Assembly: GCA_947846985.1 (NCBI GenBank) | Contig: CANTUZ010000011.1 | Location: 31,305,589-31,369,588 of the forward strand | Direction: 5' to 3' | Source: Fratercula arctica | Lineage: Eukaryota > Chordata > Aves > Charadriiformes > Alcidae | Length of the DNA stretch: 64,000 bases | Notes under the pieces: generated by a model | The model's input: the letters and a program-made list of their open reading frames with translations, nothing else | Databases searched by the model: none | What the model was told of the DNA's origin: nothing | Part shown: piece by piece, positions 11,501 through 25,098 of the stretch | How positions within the stretch are numbered: position 1 is the stretch's first letter | Layout of the letters: every line of letters begins with the position of its first letter | Position numbers and translations under genes: made by a program

Positions 11501-14500
11501 CTGCCTTTTCCTGCCGAAGCTGCAGTGGGCATTTTGTCCCTGGGAATATTATGTCAGCTGAGTCATTCCCGGAGTTACTGCAGGAAAGGTCAGTTGTGTG
11601 CCAGCTCTCCCCCAGCACGGTCGCAGGAGCTCCTGATCCCATCACACACAGCGGCCAGTCACTTTGGGGTTATTTGCTGCCAAATGGCCGTGGTCTTGCA
11701 ACTCAATTTAAAATAGGTTAAAAATTCCTGTGTCCACAGATGCTAAATGAGACAAACAATACAGATTTGACATGCCTGCATGTTCCTGGCAGTGGCCTTT
11801 CGCTGTCAGATAGTGCTCATGGTGTCTGTCATGGTCATGTCATGTCATGGTCATAAACCTTTTCACGCTTGCAAAAGTGTGGGCGACAGGCTCCCTGCCC
11901 CCAGTTAGCTAAAATCCAAAGATTTGATGGCTAAACAACAAGGATAAATAGGAAGTAAGTACATTTTATTAATTTTTAATATATCTGCATTTTTATTTAT
12001 CTTGCTTCTGGTGTTATCTTTTGCCAGCCAGCATGTCACCAGCGAAGATATGGCACAGGCCAAATATTCTTCTTTAACGGGATGTGTGTGCTGCCAGCTG
12101 AAATTCTGCTGTTCACATGGTCAGGCAGGACGTGCATTGCTTTTACAACTGATCATGCATGGACACCCATGGAGCAGGGGAGAGAACAAGCAGAGATGGG
12201 GGGCATTCTGATTTCTCTGATGTTTGGTTTCTGTTCGATGCAATTTCTCCGATGTACAGTTTCAAACCTTTTCCAAGGGACATTTCATTTCCATTTAAAT
12301 TTCAGTAATGTGCCTTTTGTTCCTCCCCTCCCATTTCCCAGAAATCCTGCCCTCCTGTTTTTATCTGGAAGCAGCTATTTTGGACATTGGTATACTTAGA
12401 TTTACAGGTAGCACTGGGACCTCCCAGGTCCCATCCATGTCTTGTCCAAGGATTAGGCCAGGGTGAGCTCAGGCCCCCTCCCACCGCAGGGACCCCTCCT
12501 GCAGCTTGGCTCAAAGCCCAAATTGTCCAGTTGGTCTGGGAAGTGCAATTCTCCCCATTCCCAACCAAACTCTGATTGATTTTGAGTTTCTTCTACCCCT
12601 GGTTGATAACATAAATCCAAAAGTGCCTGGTCTTGGAAAGTAGTAAGACAAGTTTGTAATGCTTAGAGAAATGAGCATCTGTTTAAGTAACTACAGAAAG
12701 ATTTCTCCTAAAATTAAGCCTCAGAAGTGCTTGTTGGAAGCCCATTAGAGCCATTCTGGGCTGTGCCAACTCCCACTACTGTCAGGGAAGGTCTTTTTGT
12801 TGACTTCAACAGGCACTGCAGGAGCACCAGAGACTGACTTTGCCGCTGTTTGCATACTCAAATATAATGATACAAATATTGCCCAAGCAACAGAAAGGAC
12901 AAACCCACTCTGAACAATGCAGTGAATGTGAGTGGGGTTTTCCATTTTTCCATTTTTTTGTCCTGTGGGAGGCAGGGTTATGGCCAGGCTGATGATGTCC
13001 TCAGAGCAATTCAGTGATGGGGGAGCTCACAAAGTTCTTTTGAAATAAAAAATTAGTTTTGAGCAACTCCTTTGGAGGTTTGCATCCCAAGTTAGTAAGA
13101 AAGGATGCTTGTCTGCTGCTGTGGCAGTCAAACCGATCACTTGATCTCTTGTTCCAGCAAAACCTCTGCCTGGTTATGAAGAAGTAGGGACAGAGAACTT
13201 GAGAATGGCAAGAATTGACAAGTCATTCTGCTGTCTCTAGATCTCTCCTCCCCTTGCACGCAGTATTTCTTAAAAGGGGGGATTACAGGGTAGTTCTAGG
13301 GGATAATTCAAATAATTATTGAAATGCACATCAAGACAAGTTGGTGATCAAAGTGAAACAAGGGCTGTCACATAAAGGGAGTGTCTAAATGCAGTATAAG
13401 GGCAGTTATCTCTGACCTATTTAAACGTTTCTGGCCTTGGGCAGCAAAGCTTCAGAAGAAATGAAATGCATAACAATACCCAAATGAGATTCACCTCTGC
13501 AATGCTAAATATGCTTCAGAGCTGGAATTACATTTATTTTAATTCTAGTATAATCACATTATCTCAAGTGTATGGTATATTGAAAAGGAAAAAACCCCAA
13601 CAACTTTATTATACATACCAGCAGCGCATGTTAGGATAAAAATCTACATATATATAGATATGAATTATTGCATTACTGATATTTCTCTGAATTTTATCTG
13701 TTCTACCTTACTCTTGAGACACAGCAATTTGTGAATATATTGCATTTCCTGGATAGCCTTGAAGATTAACATCCCAGTTCAGACAAAAGGAAAAAATAAA
13801 TACAAGGATAATGCGAAATTCAGCTCAAGATAGAGAATGCTCTTGGTCTGACGCTGCCTCTCCCAGCAGCTGTGGCATCCTCAGAATTGGCAATACAACA
13901 AGCAGCAGAGTGACCTTTCCATGCAAAGTGTTAGAAGGATATTTTTAAAAACTGATGTCTAAATTTTAGATCCTAGGCATCTGAACACTAAATAATAATA
14001 AGGGATGCAAATAGCAGTTAGCAGAGCAGATTTTCCCCAGCTGACTGATTACAGCCCCAAGGATCAGTGCATGTAAATACTGTATATTCATTGCTGTGGA
14101 TATTTTAGCATGTGGCTACGTGATTACAAGTGGTCTGTGGCTCCAGTCTAAATGTCAAACAGACCTGGGGCATTTTTACATCGTCCACAATGCATAAGTC
14201 AAGGTCCTTAAAGTGAAGGTGCTTAAAATACGTATTCAATATAAATTAAAGGGTAAGTTTGTGTGTGTGTTACGTTGTGTTATTCCCCCTGTGCTTGGGA
14301 CTCTGACATATCACACCTCACGCCACAGTTTCTGAGACACAGTAACTGCTGGTGTGCTCTTGGCTCAAAGAAAATGTGAGATAAAAAGGCACTATCATAA
14401 CCTCTGTGAAAGAGGTCTGACACTGACTCATCAAAATTGTATTTTAAATTACACATTTTTGGAAGGCTTGTCATGCTTCAGCTAAGTGCCCCAAAACATA

Positions 14501-15249
14501 GCAGGCACTTACTCAGAACTGGATAAACTGCAATATTGGATAATGGCTAAGATTTAGGGAAATCATCTCCCCACAGGCTGTACTGTGCCCATCCCATTGA
14601 TGAAGAAGAGCTCGCAGCAGCAGAATGACTTCTGCTCCCAGCGCTGGGTTTGGGATCTGGACACACGCCTCTGTGGGGCACGGAAGAGTCACTCCCTGTT
14701 TCACTAACGGAACGGGCATTTCTTCATGCAAAGATGATGTTCAGACAACTGCGTATATTTACTCACTTCTTCACTCCTGGCTCAGGATGGGGGTTGAGAA
14801 ACACAGTGAGAAAAGCTTTTTCTTTGTAGACGTCCTACTGGCAAATGTAAGAGAAATCTTGTTTGAGTTTTCGTATCTGATTTTTCAAGTTTCAAGTTGG
14901 AGCTGAGCATGAATTATGTGGTTTGATTATACATATATTCCCTGGAAATAGTAGGTCTTCACAAATTAAACTGTTCATGGGAATGGACTAGTTTTGCTGG
15001 ATTCCTTAGCTCAAAATAGACTAAAAAGTCCCTGAAACTGTCCAAATATTTCAGCACTGATGTTTATCATGTAGTACAAAATCCTGCACTCCATCTTCCA
15101 AGCAATTTTAATGTCAACTGTGAAGCTGGCTATAGGAATAAAAATTTTAATAATGGTTGTTATCGAGATGCAGTGCTTTCAATAATCTAAATTAATAAGC
15201 AAAATAGTTTGCCTAGTTTCACCCATAATTGTGTCCAGGTTTTGACATT
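8527..15249. other. Intergenic DNA
   Basis: No gene recognised. The DNA is AT-moderate with short simple runs only, such as overlapping catgg/tcatg words at 11826-11852 and a short TG run near 14261-14270. Frames up to about 113 codons occur on both strands with no recognisable domain. Confidence 0.65.
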
Positions 15250-15420
15250 TAGTCCCGGGGTTTGCAATTATATATACATAAAGTATATTTATATAAATGT
15301 GTAACTATATACATATATATTTTTTAAAAATATATATGTTTATATACATAGGTACGTGCATGTATGCATGCACGTGTGTGTAACTATACTGAGAGAGATA
15401 TATATATATGTATATAAAAG
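15250..15420. repeat. AT-rich block with two nested palindromes
   Basis: The block is low-complexity TA/CA/TG-rich DNA. It contains a near-perfect palindrome (arms 15311-15324 and 15326-15339, 14 bp each, 1-base centre) and a second one (arms ACGTGCATG 15354-15362 and CATGCACGT 15367-15375, 4-base spacer). Both lie between two exact copies of the 12-mer TGTGTAACTATA (15298-15309 and 15377-15388). A (TA)n/(GA)n run follows to about 15417. A decayed microsatellite is the simplest reading. The paired direct repeats could instead mark a small insertion. Confidence 0.6.
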
Positions 15421-18400
15421 TGTTCTTTGAGCAGATGAAGTCTCCTGAAGAAACGCCTGGATGTAAATCTGGATCCTGATACCATGCCCACATCCTACAG
15501 GATGCAGCTGTAAAGACAAGGTGACGATTGCCACCGCTGGTCCCCATGGAGATGCTCCCATTCAGAGTAGAAGGGACATGGGCTCCAGGCTGGGACTGGC
15601 ATACCCAGCTCCCAGACATTTAACTCCGAGCACACGGTCACCGGGGTATATGCAGGAAATAAAACGGTACTAAAACAATGCATTTGCGTTAAATAAAAAT
15701 GCTAGCACTTAATGAGCCTCATCTTTTTCTGTGAGATAGGAGTGGAGGAACAGGAGCAGTGTGTTTATCATGCTGAAGGCATTGCAGGCTTTGACAGGAA
15801 TGGAAATGAGAGGAAGGGAGGAAAAAGGATGGTGGTAGGGGAATAATACGCAGAATAGGGAACAGCTTGCCAGCTTCCTCCGAGGGTAACAGGGGAAGAG
15901 AGAGATTTTCATTAATGGATAACTGGCATTCCTCTACTTTTCAATTTTAACAAACCTTCTAATGATAATTACAGACTTTCAGTATTTATAGAGACCCAGT
16001 GCATGTGTAGACAATAGCGTCATCTACCAAGTCCTTTCTTCTGCCGCTATACAAATTCAGCCATTATCTTTCATGCCCTTCATTAAAATATGAAAGGAGA
16101 TAAGCAATATATAGCTATGTCATTTCCCAGTAGTAGGAGGGGAGGATCAGAATTAACTCTGGCTAAGGAGAATCAGAAGAAAATCTGAAGAAAGTGTCAG
16201 AAAGAAAGGTAGGTAGAGCTGTGCTCGCACAAATTCCTGCTGTCAGCACTGGCTAATGCTTACGGGAATGATCAAAGGTGGAAAAAAAATGAGAGAGGAC
16301 TATAAATCCAGAAGGTTTTATAGAGAAGCTCCAGAGGAGACACACAGCCCACAGGGGTCTTGTCTGCTCTGGCCATGCCCAGCGAGGCAGAATTCCCATA
16401 TAATCCTTTCCCTTGGTCTTCTTCAACAAACACACACCTTGGTGGGATAAAAAGCTGGATATTTTAAACCTTCTGTGCTCAGCAGAATTAGTCCAGTGAG
16501 TCCTATTTGGATTTATGGAGTAAGAAGGGGCACAAATTATAGATTTCAGCCCAAAGGACTGTAGAGGATGCTTAGCATAGCACCCACAGCAGACATAGCA
16601 CCCACAGCAGACACCGGAGCTAAATCAGGCTTTGGAGAAGTGCACATTTCTGGTTGTATCTAAACTTTCTTTTGGCTTTCATTAAAAGAGATTTTAAAAA
16701 AACACTTTCCCCCCCATTCTTATATGATCTCCTTTAGTGATTTGATATTGGTGAGATTTTTAAAAAAAAGCTTAAGAAAATTGATTTTAAGGAATTTCTC
16801 CCAACAACAGGCATCCTCATGTGCTTTCAGATGCCACACAAAATTCGTAGGATTCATAGAGCAAAGAGTCTTATGCCTGAAATGTCTGTCAGTCTTGTAT
16901 CTCTACCAGCACACCAGAAAATTTCCTGTGGATCCTGGACGTACTCTCCAAAGCTCAGGCTCCTGCCTGTCTCAGGCTTCTAAACCAGAGCAGTCATCAT
17001 TAAAAGGCACTTTAATCTTGGCTCTAATTTTTATACTGCAAAAAGCACTTGGATGATCATTTTGCATTAAAATAAGTCATCCAAAATATGGCACCTGCAG
17101 CCTCAGAGCTGTACGGGAAATTCACTGCAACTGGTGAGCACTGCGAGGAACATCTCTGGGGAGGTCATTCTTATCCCTGGCTTCCCTAAGGGCCCTCTGG
17201 CATTTGTCTTGTGCTTTTATCTTTTTAGTGCCCTGTTATAAAACCATAACCATCCCTCTCCTCCCAGCAGCCAGAGCACATCTCTAAATCATCCCCTTTC
17301 TGTTTACCTAAAGCAGCCTCTCCCCTTTCCAATGCACAAATCATGGTTCTGGGTAGAAGACACCCCAAAAATGTCACCATAGCATTTGAAACATCAAATA
17401 CTTTGCTTGCTTTGTAAAATCTGTGAAAATAATGGGAAATAGCTTACCATCAGCTTTCTATGTGCTTATAGACTATCTATAGTATTTTTCAGTAGCAGGG
17501 AAGGCTCAGAGGTATCTTCACTCTCTGGAAAGTAGTAATATGAATAAATTCATACAGATGATGTCCTATAGCATTGAAATTGCTTTGCTAGCTCTGAAGT
17601 GTAAATATTTTCATGTTCCCTGAGTGATCCTAGCCATGTATGGCTGGTTTTTTTGGAGTGCTGAATATTTACTGTTGATACCTTGGGAAGAAGATGCAGC
17701 GAGTAATGAGAATAATCCCTTGGCTGGGGGGTAGAATGGGAGCCGAAGGGAAAACTGCCCTGTTTTGCTGAAGAGCCTCTAGATTTTGACGGCGACAAAT
17801 CCACTGCAGCAGAGACGAGGCAGAGCCTCGCATCCTCCAAAAGTGCTGTAGAGGTTGCTGTGCAGTCAGTCATCGTGTGCCACGCTCCGGTGACAACGTT
17901 CGTCACCTGCCCTTCAACAAGGTTATCTAATGATAGTGCTTTTATTGATATTCCTAATGGTCACAGAAGAGGACGTTTGGTGGCAATTCTTCAAGAATCG
18001 TTTAAAAATAGCAACGATGCTACAAGGCTAGGCAGGAAGGTTGTAAGGGATCTTACAGAGAATTGCTAATCCGCGTCTGCAGTTTCCTTTCTCAGCCTTT
18101 GGTGACTGAAGTGTTGTTACTTTCTTGTGACTTCATAAACACCGTCACAGGGAAAGATTTGATGCTCAAGTTAAGGAAGTGATGCGACAACGGGGAACCT
18201 AGACTGCAGAAATGACTGTGTATTTTCTGCTTTCTGCCAATCCTAAGCACTTCCAGAATTATTTTTCTGTTTAATTTTGCCTTTCTCAAAAGCTGAGTAC
18301 TTCCAAGCTAGCTGACATTTCCATTTTTATTTAGTGTTTGTCCACTTCGTCATTCTTCAGTTTGCATTTTAATAACATTACCAGAGGAGGCTATTTAAAA

Positions 18401-21400
18401 TTAAAAGTAACTCATGTTCTTTCTTCGCTAAGATAAAAGCACTAAAGGAACTTGAGCACAGAAAGTGAATGCGTTATTAGGGAATGACATTTCTGAGCAG
18501 TGAATAATGATCACTGCGGCTGTGGCTTATTGTCATTGGAGGAAAGACGTAGTCAACAGTTCGCTATTGCTGTAGTCCAAAATTTTGTGACCCCATGGAC
18601 CACTCAGCCAATGTGTATTGCTGTTTGTTGCCTTGTCTGTGGAGGGAAGGGGTGCCTCTCTTTGCCCCTTGGCTTCCTCCACCCCTGCAAGGCCACCTGT
18701 GGCAGACACGGAGCAGAGCACTGAAGGGAAGGTGGATGCCAGATGCAAAGGCAGGTATGCCTGTTTGGATGTTCAGTTCATGTTACAGCTGTTGCTTGAT
18801 GACTTTGTTTTATTCTAATTTAAAAATGTGAGAAACTGTGTTTCCTGTAGCGCTTCTGTATGGTGATGCACTGCGGTACCCTGGCCTGAGAGCAGAGGTC
18901 CCTGGATAACAGGGAATTGCCCAGTGTGGAGTGAACGTAAATGCTCACGTGGCCCAAAAAAACCAGAATGTTTTTCAAGGGCATGAGTGTGACATGGTGA
19001 AACACTCCTCCTGAGGCTGCCAGGGGCGACACGGAGGCAACAGCAGTTATTTCTTTCCCCGCATTGCTGGTCTGAGTCCGAAAAACCTCAGGCAGGAGAT
19101 TTCAGCCTTCGCTTTTTGCTTCCTCCATGCCAGCCACAAGAGCCCTTGGGCAGCGGGCTGGATGCCCTGGCTCCGAGCAAACCCTGCCAGCTCCCCATCA
19201 GCACCGTGTGTCTCCTCCAGTGGGGCTGGGAGGCTCAGCCCCGGGAGCCCCACACACCAGTGCCTGCTCGGCTGCCTCAGCCCTGCCAAAAATAACATTT
19301 CGGCTCAGAAAAGAAGCAACGAGCGACATTTCCTCTGGTAATGAGACCCACTGCAGGATGAAAAACACCCTTCATCCTTCCTATCCCCTGCATCATTATT
19401 TTTTAATTGCTAAATGATTTCATATTTTTTTTCTATATATTTCTCTTCCTTTGCTCCTTTGTGCCTGGCGCCGGGCTGTTGAACTGTAACGTTACACAAC
19501 CACCGCCAGCCGTCTGCCTCGGGGAGGCTCACCATAACCCAGATGTGTCACATGAAAGGAGAAGTTGGGCTTATGACAGTCGGAAATGCTTTTGCCTACT
19601 TCTTAAAAAAAAAAAACGCAAACCAACCTTCCCAGCTTCATCCTAATAGTAGAGCTCAGAGTAATCCCTGCATAGTGCTCCCAGCTGCTGAATGAAAAGG
19701 ATTCTTGTTGCTGTTTTATGTTGCTTTGCAAAGAAGGTTTGGGTAATAAGGAAAAAAGTTAAAAACTACAGCACTTGGAAGACAGAAGCATCACCCCCCC
19801 TTGCCCCTGCCAGGACTTGATCAGTCGAATTTCTCAAAGTCATTGATCTAAACCGATTTCTGTTGGGCTCTCCCCACAAAATCCCTATCAAAACATTTGC
19901 AGGGGTTGATCCACCTTTTCTCATACAAGAGGAAGCTCTGCTTATGCCACCGAGTATGGCAACCCATTCCCGTGTACAAAGCAAACTAGAATTAATACTA
20001 AGAAAATACCAGTAGTTCTGACATGTATATCCCAAGGCATTAGGCAATTCAGACATTAAATATATAGCACAATGAATGATCCAGGAAGAAATAATCTTTG
20101 AAGTGTAATGCAAAAGCAGAAGAAATGTCAGAATAAATTGCCACATGAGCCAATAAAATTTAAAGTCAAACCCAAACTTATTTGAAATCAGTGAGTCTTC
20201 TCTCTGATTCAGTGAATAGGCTTTGAATCATACCATAAATGAATCTCTGTGGCAATCGTGATGAATATCAGAAATAAGTCTGCTAATGAGAATACTAGAA
20301 GAAAAATATATACAGCTTGACAATATCCTCCTGTGATTAACTCCTCCATGCCATTGTATAATGCAAACAAGTATTTTTTGCTGTTTAGTAAGACTTTGGC
20401 ATAGTTAAATGTACAAATGACTTTTAAGGAAATTATGTTATCACCAGTTCCAGCTCCGCATCTCACTGTAAGTTATTTCTCATCCTAAATAATGACTTCT
20501 GATCCTGTCAGCCTATGAGTATAACAGACAGTCCATACCCTTATAGCAGATCCACTTAAAAAATAAATAAAACTCCAATAAGGTCTGTCTCTATTATGTG
20601 GAAGGGAAATCAGTGCATGCACAACAAAAACTCCTACTTTAAATGACCATGCATCGTACTACAATCCGGGTCATATTCAGATCTGTTAACTGGTGACATT
20701 CACAGTGCAGATAAGAGTGACTGGCAATTATTTCTTTTGCATAATTGGATTACTAGCAAATACATTCTTCTGGCTTCTTGTTTTCTGATATCATAATCAA
20801 TGGTGTCAATGTGAATTTGCATGCACAGAAACACTTTCAACTCTGTTCAGTTTCTTGAAAGGAAAAAATTCCTTGAGCTTCTCAAGCTGCCAGTAAGCAG
20901 GAGATCTTTAGACATGGCCTCCAATTTATTCCCCTGCAAAAAATAATTCACAGTCTTATTGCTCCCTCCATTTCCTAAGGATCAGGGCAAGGAGAGTACA
21001 GCTGTCAAGGAGAGAGGAAAGCTCTGAAGCCACCAGGCACAAAGGTGAAGCACAGATTATGCCTGTGGTCTGACATATTGCAAGCATCCATCTTTCAGTC
21101 CATTATGAAATTCTTCCGCTTCACTTTGCTCTCAGGACCAGGGGACAAGTAGTGCATGACAAAAATGGATGAGAACTTCATTTTCATGAGGGTATGGGAT
21201 TCCAGGGGCAACCCTACAGGCCTCTGGTTCTAAAAAATACTTTGGACAGATGAAATAGCCCTCCTTCAAGCTTTTCAGCCTCTGGCTTGGTGCTTGGCTA
21301 CTCCAACAAGAGAAAGGAAAAATAACCAGTGTATGAAATGTGCCTCTTAATAACATTTATATTCCTAGAAGAGGATTTCAAGAATAGTTTGTGAGTAAAT

Positions 21401-24400
21401 TGGCTGGAATCATCTTCAAATTCTCTAGTACTGGCACACACTATGACACGTCATGGCTGACCTGACCCACAGGTACTCAAGCCTCTCCAGAGCTTTGGCG
21501 TTAATTTCCGGATGAGGATGATAAGAAGAAAAGTAGGATGAATCCCACTCCCTCCCCGCAGCCCTGACTTGGCTCCCTCACTTGGCTCCCTCAGCCAGGA
21601 TGGAGAGGTGCTACACAGGGAGTATGGCTTTTTACATGGAACTTAGTCTAGAGATGCTTCGACCTTCCTGGGCCAGGGTCTTTTGGTGGACGCGGTGGTG
21701 GGCAATCAGTGTACAGTCAAGTCAGCCCCACAGGGAACGGCACATCAGCCATCCCTACACACAGGCTTCATCTGAGGCAATTTACCCCCCATTTTCGGAG
21801 GGCTGAGGGGATCTGTGTGATCACCTGCCGTAACTGAAGGCCTCTGAGTGCCTTGGGCAGCGGGAGGCTGGTGCTGGTTGGCCCAGCAAGACCGAAGCTG
21901 GGGGAGATAACTCACTGGGATGGCAGGATGCCTGTCAGCACTGGTGCTGCAAGGGGCTCTCCAACCACTGCACCGCATCTAGGACTGGGCCCAGGATCTC
22001 CAGGAATCAAAAAATCAGCCAGACGTGTTTGTGAAACATTATCTGACACTCCCTGGCAATAATTCAGTGGTGTCCCCTTCACTCTGCACCATCAGTTCTG
22101 AAGGGCTCTCTTTTTACTCCTTGAAAAGCTAGAAAACCGCGTTTCATCATGTCACTGGGGAGTTCAAGGAAAGCTGGTGTATTAATTAGACTTCCCTGCA
22201 GTTTAATCAATCATTGCTCCAGGCTTGGGATGGAAGCATAGCAATTAATCTTTTTTGCCTTGTGTTTTTTTTTTTTCATCAAAAGATAACCATTTGAGTA
22301 TCCCTTGTTAGCAGGAGGATAATCTTGCACTCAATTACCACGATTATTACCATTATTTATGGCTTTACAACGTACCTTGCAAGTGACTGCACAGTCCATA
22401 CAACAAAACAAGTGGTGTGATTAGGCCAGCTAAGGAAGGGCTGGGATTAAATATCAACTTTAATTCTAGTCTTATAACCAAAGCTATGGGAATGAAGGGA
22501 GAAAATAGTGCCATTTGACTTTAAAACTGAGACAATTCATGACTTATTGCAGTCTCACTGACCCTACTTACTGCTTTTTTTAATCCGAGCAGTGTTAAAG
22601 AAAAACCTTTGTCCAGCAAAATATGAGGAAAGAGCCCAAGTCATACAGTGAGATATTGGCTAATGCATATAGTTAATCACCATTCCTGCAACTTCAACCC
22701 TGTGGGAAGTCCTTTTATGTCCATATGGATTTCATGGGTTTTTTTACATTCTTCATTCCCATTTTCTCTGGGGAGCTGCTGCTAGGCGATCTTCTCCACA
22801 TTGGCCATAAGGACTGCTGGGAATGAAGTGCTCTGGGAAGAGCTAATGACTACAGTAAAGTTTTAGATGTCTCCTTAACTTATAGAGAAGAGAGCGGGGC
22901 GGCTGGTCCCACGCCAGCTCTGCCTTACGCCGGGGCTGTGATGGATCTGTAGCCACATGCAAAGTTCAGTAGCTGGTTTATTCGGGCTGCCATGCTAATG
23001 CATTGTCTTGACACCGCCACAATATGCTTGAAATTACTTTTATGGAAAAAGCAGAGTGACTGATAATTCCAAGGATGAATTACTTTAGGGTTGGCACCTT
23101 CCGTCCATGCAATTTCCAGCTGCTCAGCAGATTAATATTTTGCATTTTAACCTTTACATCCATCTTCAGATACCATTGTATCTGAAAGAAAATGCTTTGA
23201 AAGAAATTGCCGAGCTAAGCTGGGTGAAAGACTTTAAATAATGTAAAGCTCTTAAAGAACAAAGAGTTCATTATGTAGGTTTAAAACTGTTCATTTATTT
23301 GTAACCAGAACGTTAAAGAAAAATCTGTCAAAGTACACCCAAATATATCACTGCCTGAGTAGCCCTAACAGGGGAGGGATTCTGTTTCCCTTTCAATCTT
23401 GCATCAAGAAAGCAATCTCAAGCAACCAACGAAGCATTTTTGCAACAAGATTACTAAGTACTCTCAAACAGATTGAAATTAGAAAATGAAAACTGATGAA
23501 AAATGAGAAATATAAGTATTGTAATGCATAATTCGCATTTGCTTTTACTTTTCGCGACATTGCTTATGTCTGGGATAAACAGCATATTTCAGCTATTTAT
23601 TTACAATGTAAACATTTACAAAGTGGAAGCGTATGAATCAGGCTGTTGTTATTGCTTTGTGTTTAACATCTGATTGCTTCAAGTCATTGTTTGTTCTAGG
23701 TATGAAGCAAAGCTGAGGTCTATATTCTACCAGTCTCCCTCTTAATCTGCCTAATCTCAGCCTTCACTGTAGCAGCCATTTCTGTAACAGGAAAAGGCCC
23801 AACTCACCCTACAGCTCTGGAAGCGGTGACAAATTGCTGTAATGGGAATATTTCCCTGGGTGGCCCTGTGCCCTTGTCCACACATAGTTTAGTGAATTTG
23901 GGGTGAGGTGTGCAGTGATTCGTTTATAACACATATATTCATTTTTATATAATTTTGTGTTAAAAGCACAAAAAAGTGGGTCAGAACCTGCTTACTGCCA
24001 TGAATTTCTGAAAGCATCTGGTATGGCAAAATGTCAGAACTTGGATACAGGTAACAGATGCTGAGCTGAGAACGGTTACTAAATGGAAGGAACCTGGGAT
24101 GGTGCGTGGGATCTGGGACAGACCCGAGGCTGGGGTAGCTCAGACCGTGGCCTCGGTAGCCCCACGCTCCCCAGGGAGCAGAGCTCCGCAAGCTCCCAGC
24201 TCCACAGGCAGCACAGATTGGTCTCTAACAGGTTCTAATTTATTTGTAATTTTGTTACCACAAGAAGCCGTTACTTGTGTATCAGGTTACCCGGTATCTT
24301 TGCAATACTGTCATTTATTAGGTACTTCTCTGGATAAATATTTATTGTTATTGCTGTGTTTATTATCATTCTAATGGTTATTGATATTGTTATGCTTATT

Positions 24401-24800
24401 TTGTGTATCATGAACTTCAGTGTATTAGCATCCGGAGTAGGACTATGCAAGGTCTAGCATGAAGCAACTGTGAGCTGCAGGTGTTTTAAGTGCTGGCAGC
24501 CCTGTGCTTTGCCTTTGAGGGTCTCGGTGTGGGACTGAAGAAGTCCTGCCCTGAGGTCAGCTTATGACAGCAGGACACGACCATCAGGAGGCACTGGGAG
24601 GGATTTCCCTCTGCTGCAATCCATGCCCAAGGTCCACAGGGAAAACAATCCCATTTTGGATGGATGTTGGGCCCCAAGGTGGCTAAAGGGCATCCTCAGA
24701 CTGTCCCTGGGATCAGGATCCTTTCAAAGAGTTCACCAGCATTCAGACAGTTCAGCAGCCAAAATGCAGCACCGAGGTGCCCATTTGTGGTTGCATCATT
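15421..24800. other. Intergenic DNA
   Basis: No gene recognised. It contains a two-copy 18-bp tandem repeat (16576-16611, listed separately), a poly-T run at 22267-22276 and long AT-rich stretches. The interval 22980-23340 is rich in homeodomain-, SOX- and E-box-like words and could be a conserved enhancer (see findings), but nothing in a single sequence proves this. Confidence 0.6.
16576..16611. repeat. 18-bp tandem duplication
   Basis: Two perfect head-to-tail copies of an 18-mer beginning CATAGCACCCACAGC lie at 16576-16593 and 16594-16611. This is a small local duplication with no associated gene. Confidence 0.9.
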
Positions 24801-25098
24801 CATAGAATAGAATCATAGAATCATAGAATTGTTTTGATTGGAAGAGACCTTTAAGATCATTAAGTCCAACCGTTAACCCAGCACTGCCAAGTTACCACCA
24901 AACCATGTCGCTAAGCACTACGTCTACCTGTCTTTTAAATACCTCCAGAGATGGTGACTCCACCACTTCCCTGGGCAGCCTGTTCCAAGGTTTGACAACC
25001 CTTTCAGCGAAAATTTTTTTCCTAATATCCAATCCAAACCTCCCCTTGTGCAACTTCAGGCCATTTGGAGCAACTCTATTCCCACCTGCTCTTGGACA
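24801..25098 (-). mobile_element. CR1 LINE, 3' fragment (5'-truncated)
   Basis: Read on the minus strand this is the 3' end of an avian CR1. It covers the last part of the ORF2 protein (block GRFGLDIRKKIF, then [18 protein letters not shown], stop near 24892), the short 3' UTR, and a tail of ATTCTATG-type 8-bp units at 24801-24829. CR1 elements are non-LTR retrotransposons whose copies are nearly always 5'-truncated, as here (about 300 bp). The reading frame is open over the ORF2 fragment but the copy cannot move. The 5' boundary near 25098 is approximate, because similarity to CR1 fades at the 'caggtgggaatag' side. Confidence 0.93.

Noticed and set aside
12786..12826. 'ttgttgacttcaacaggcac' as an ancient repeat motif like that at 36203
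   Set aside because: Only about 12 bases are convincingly shared, which is too short to support an element.
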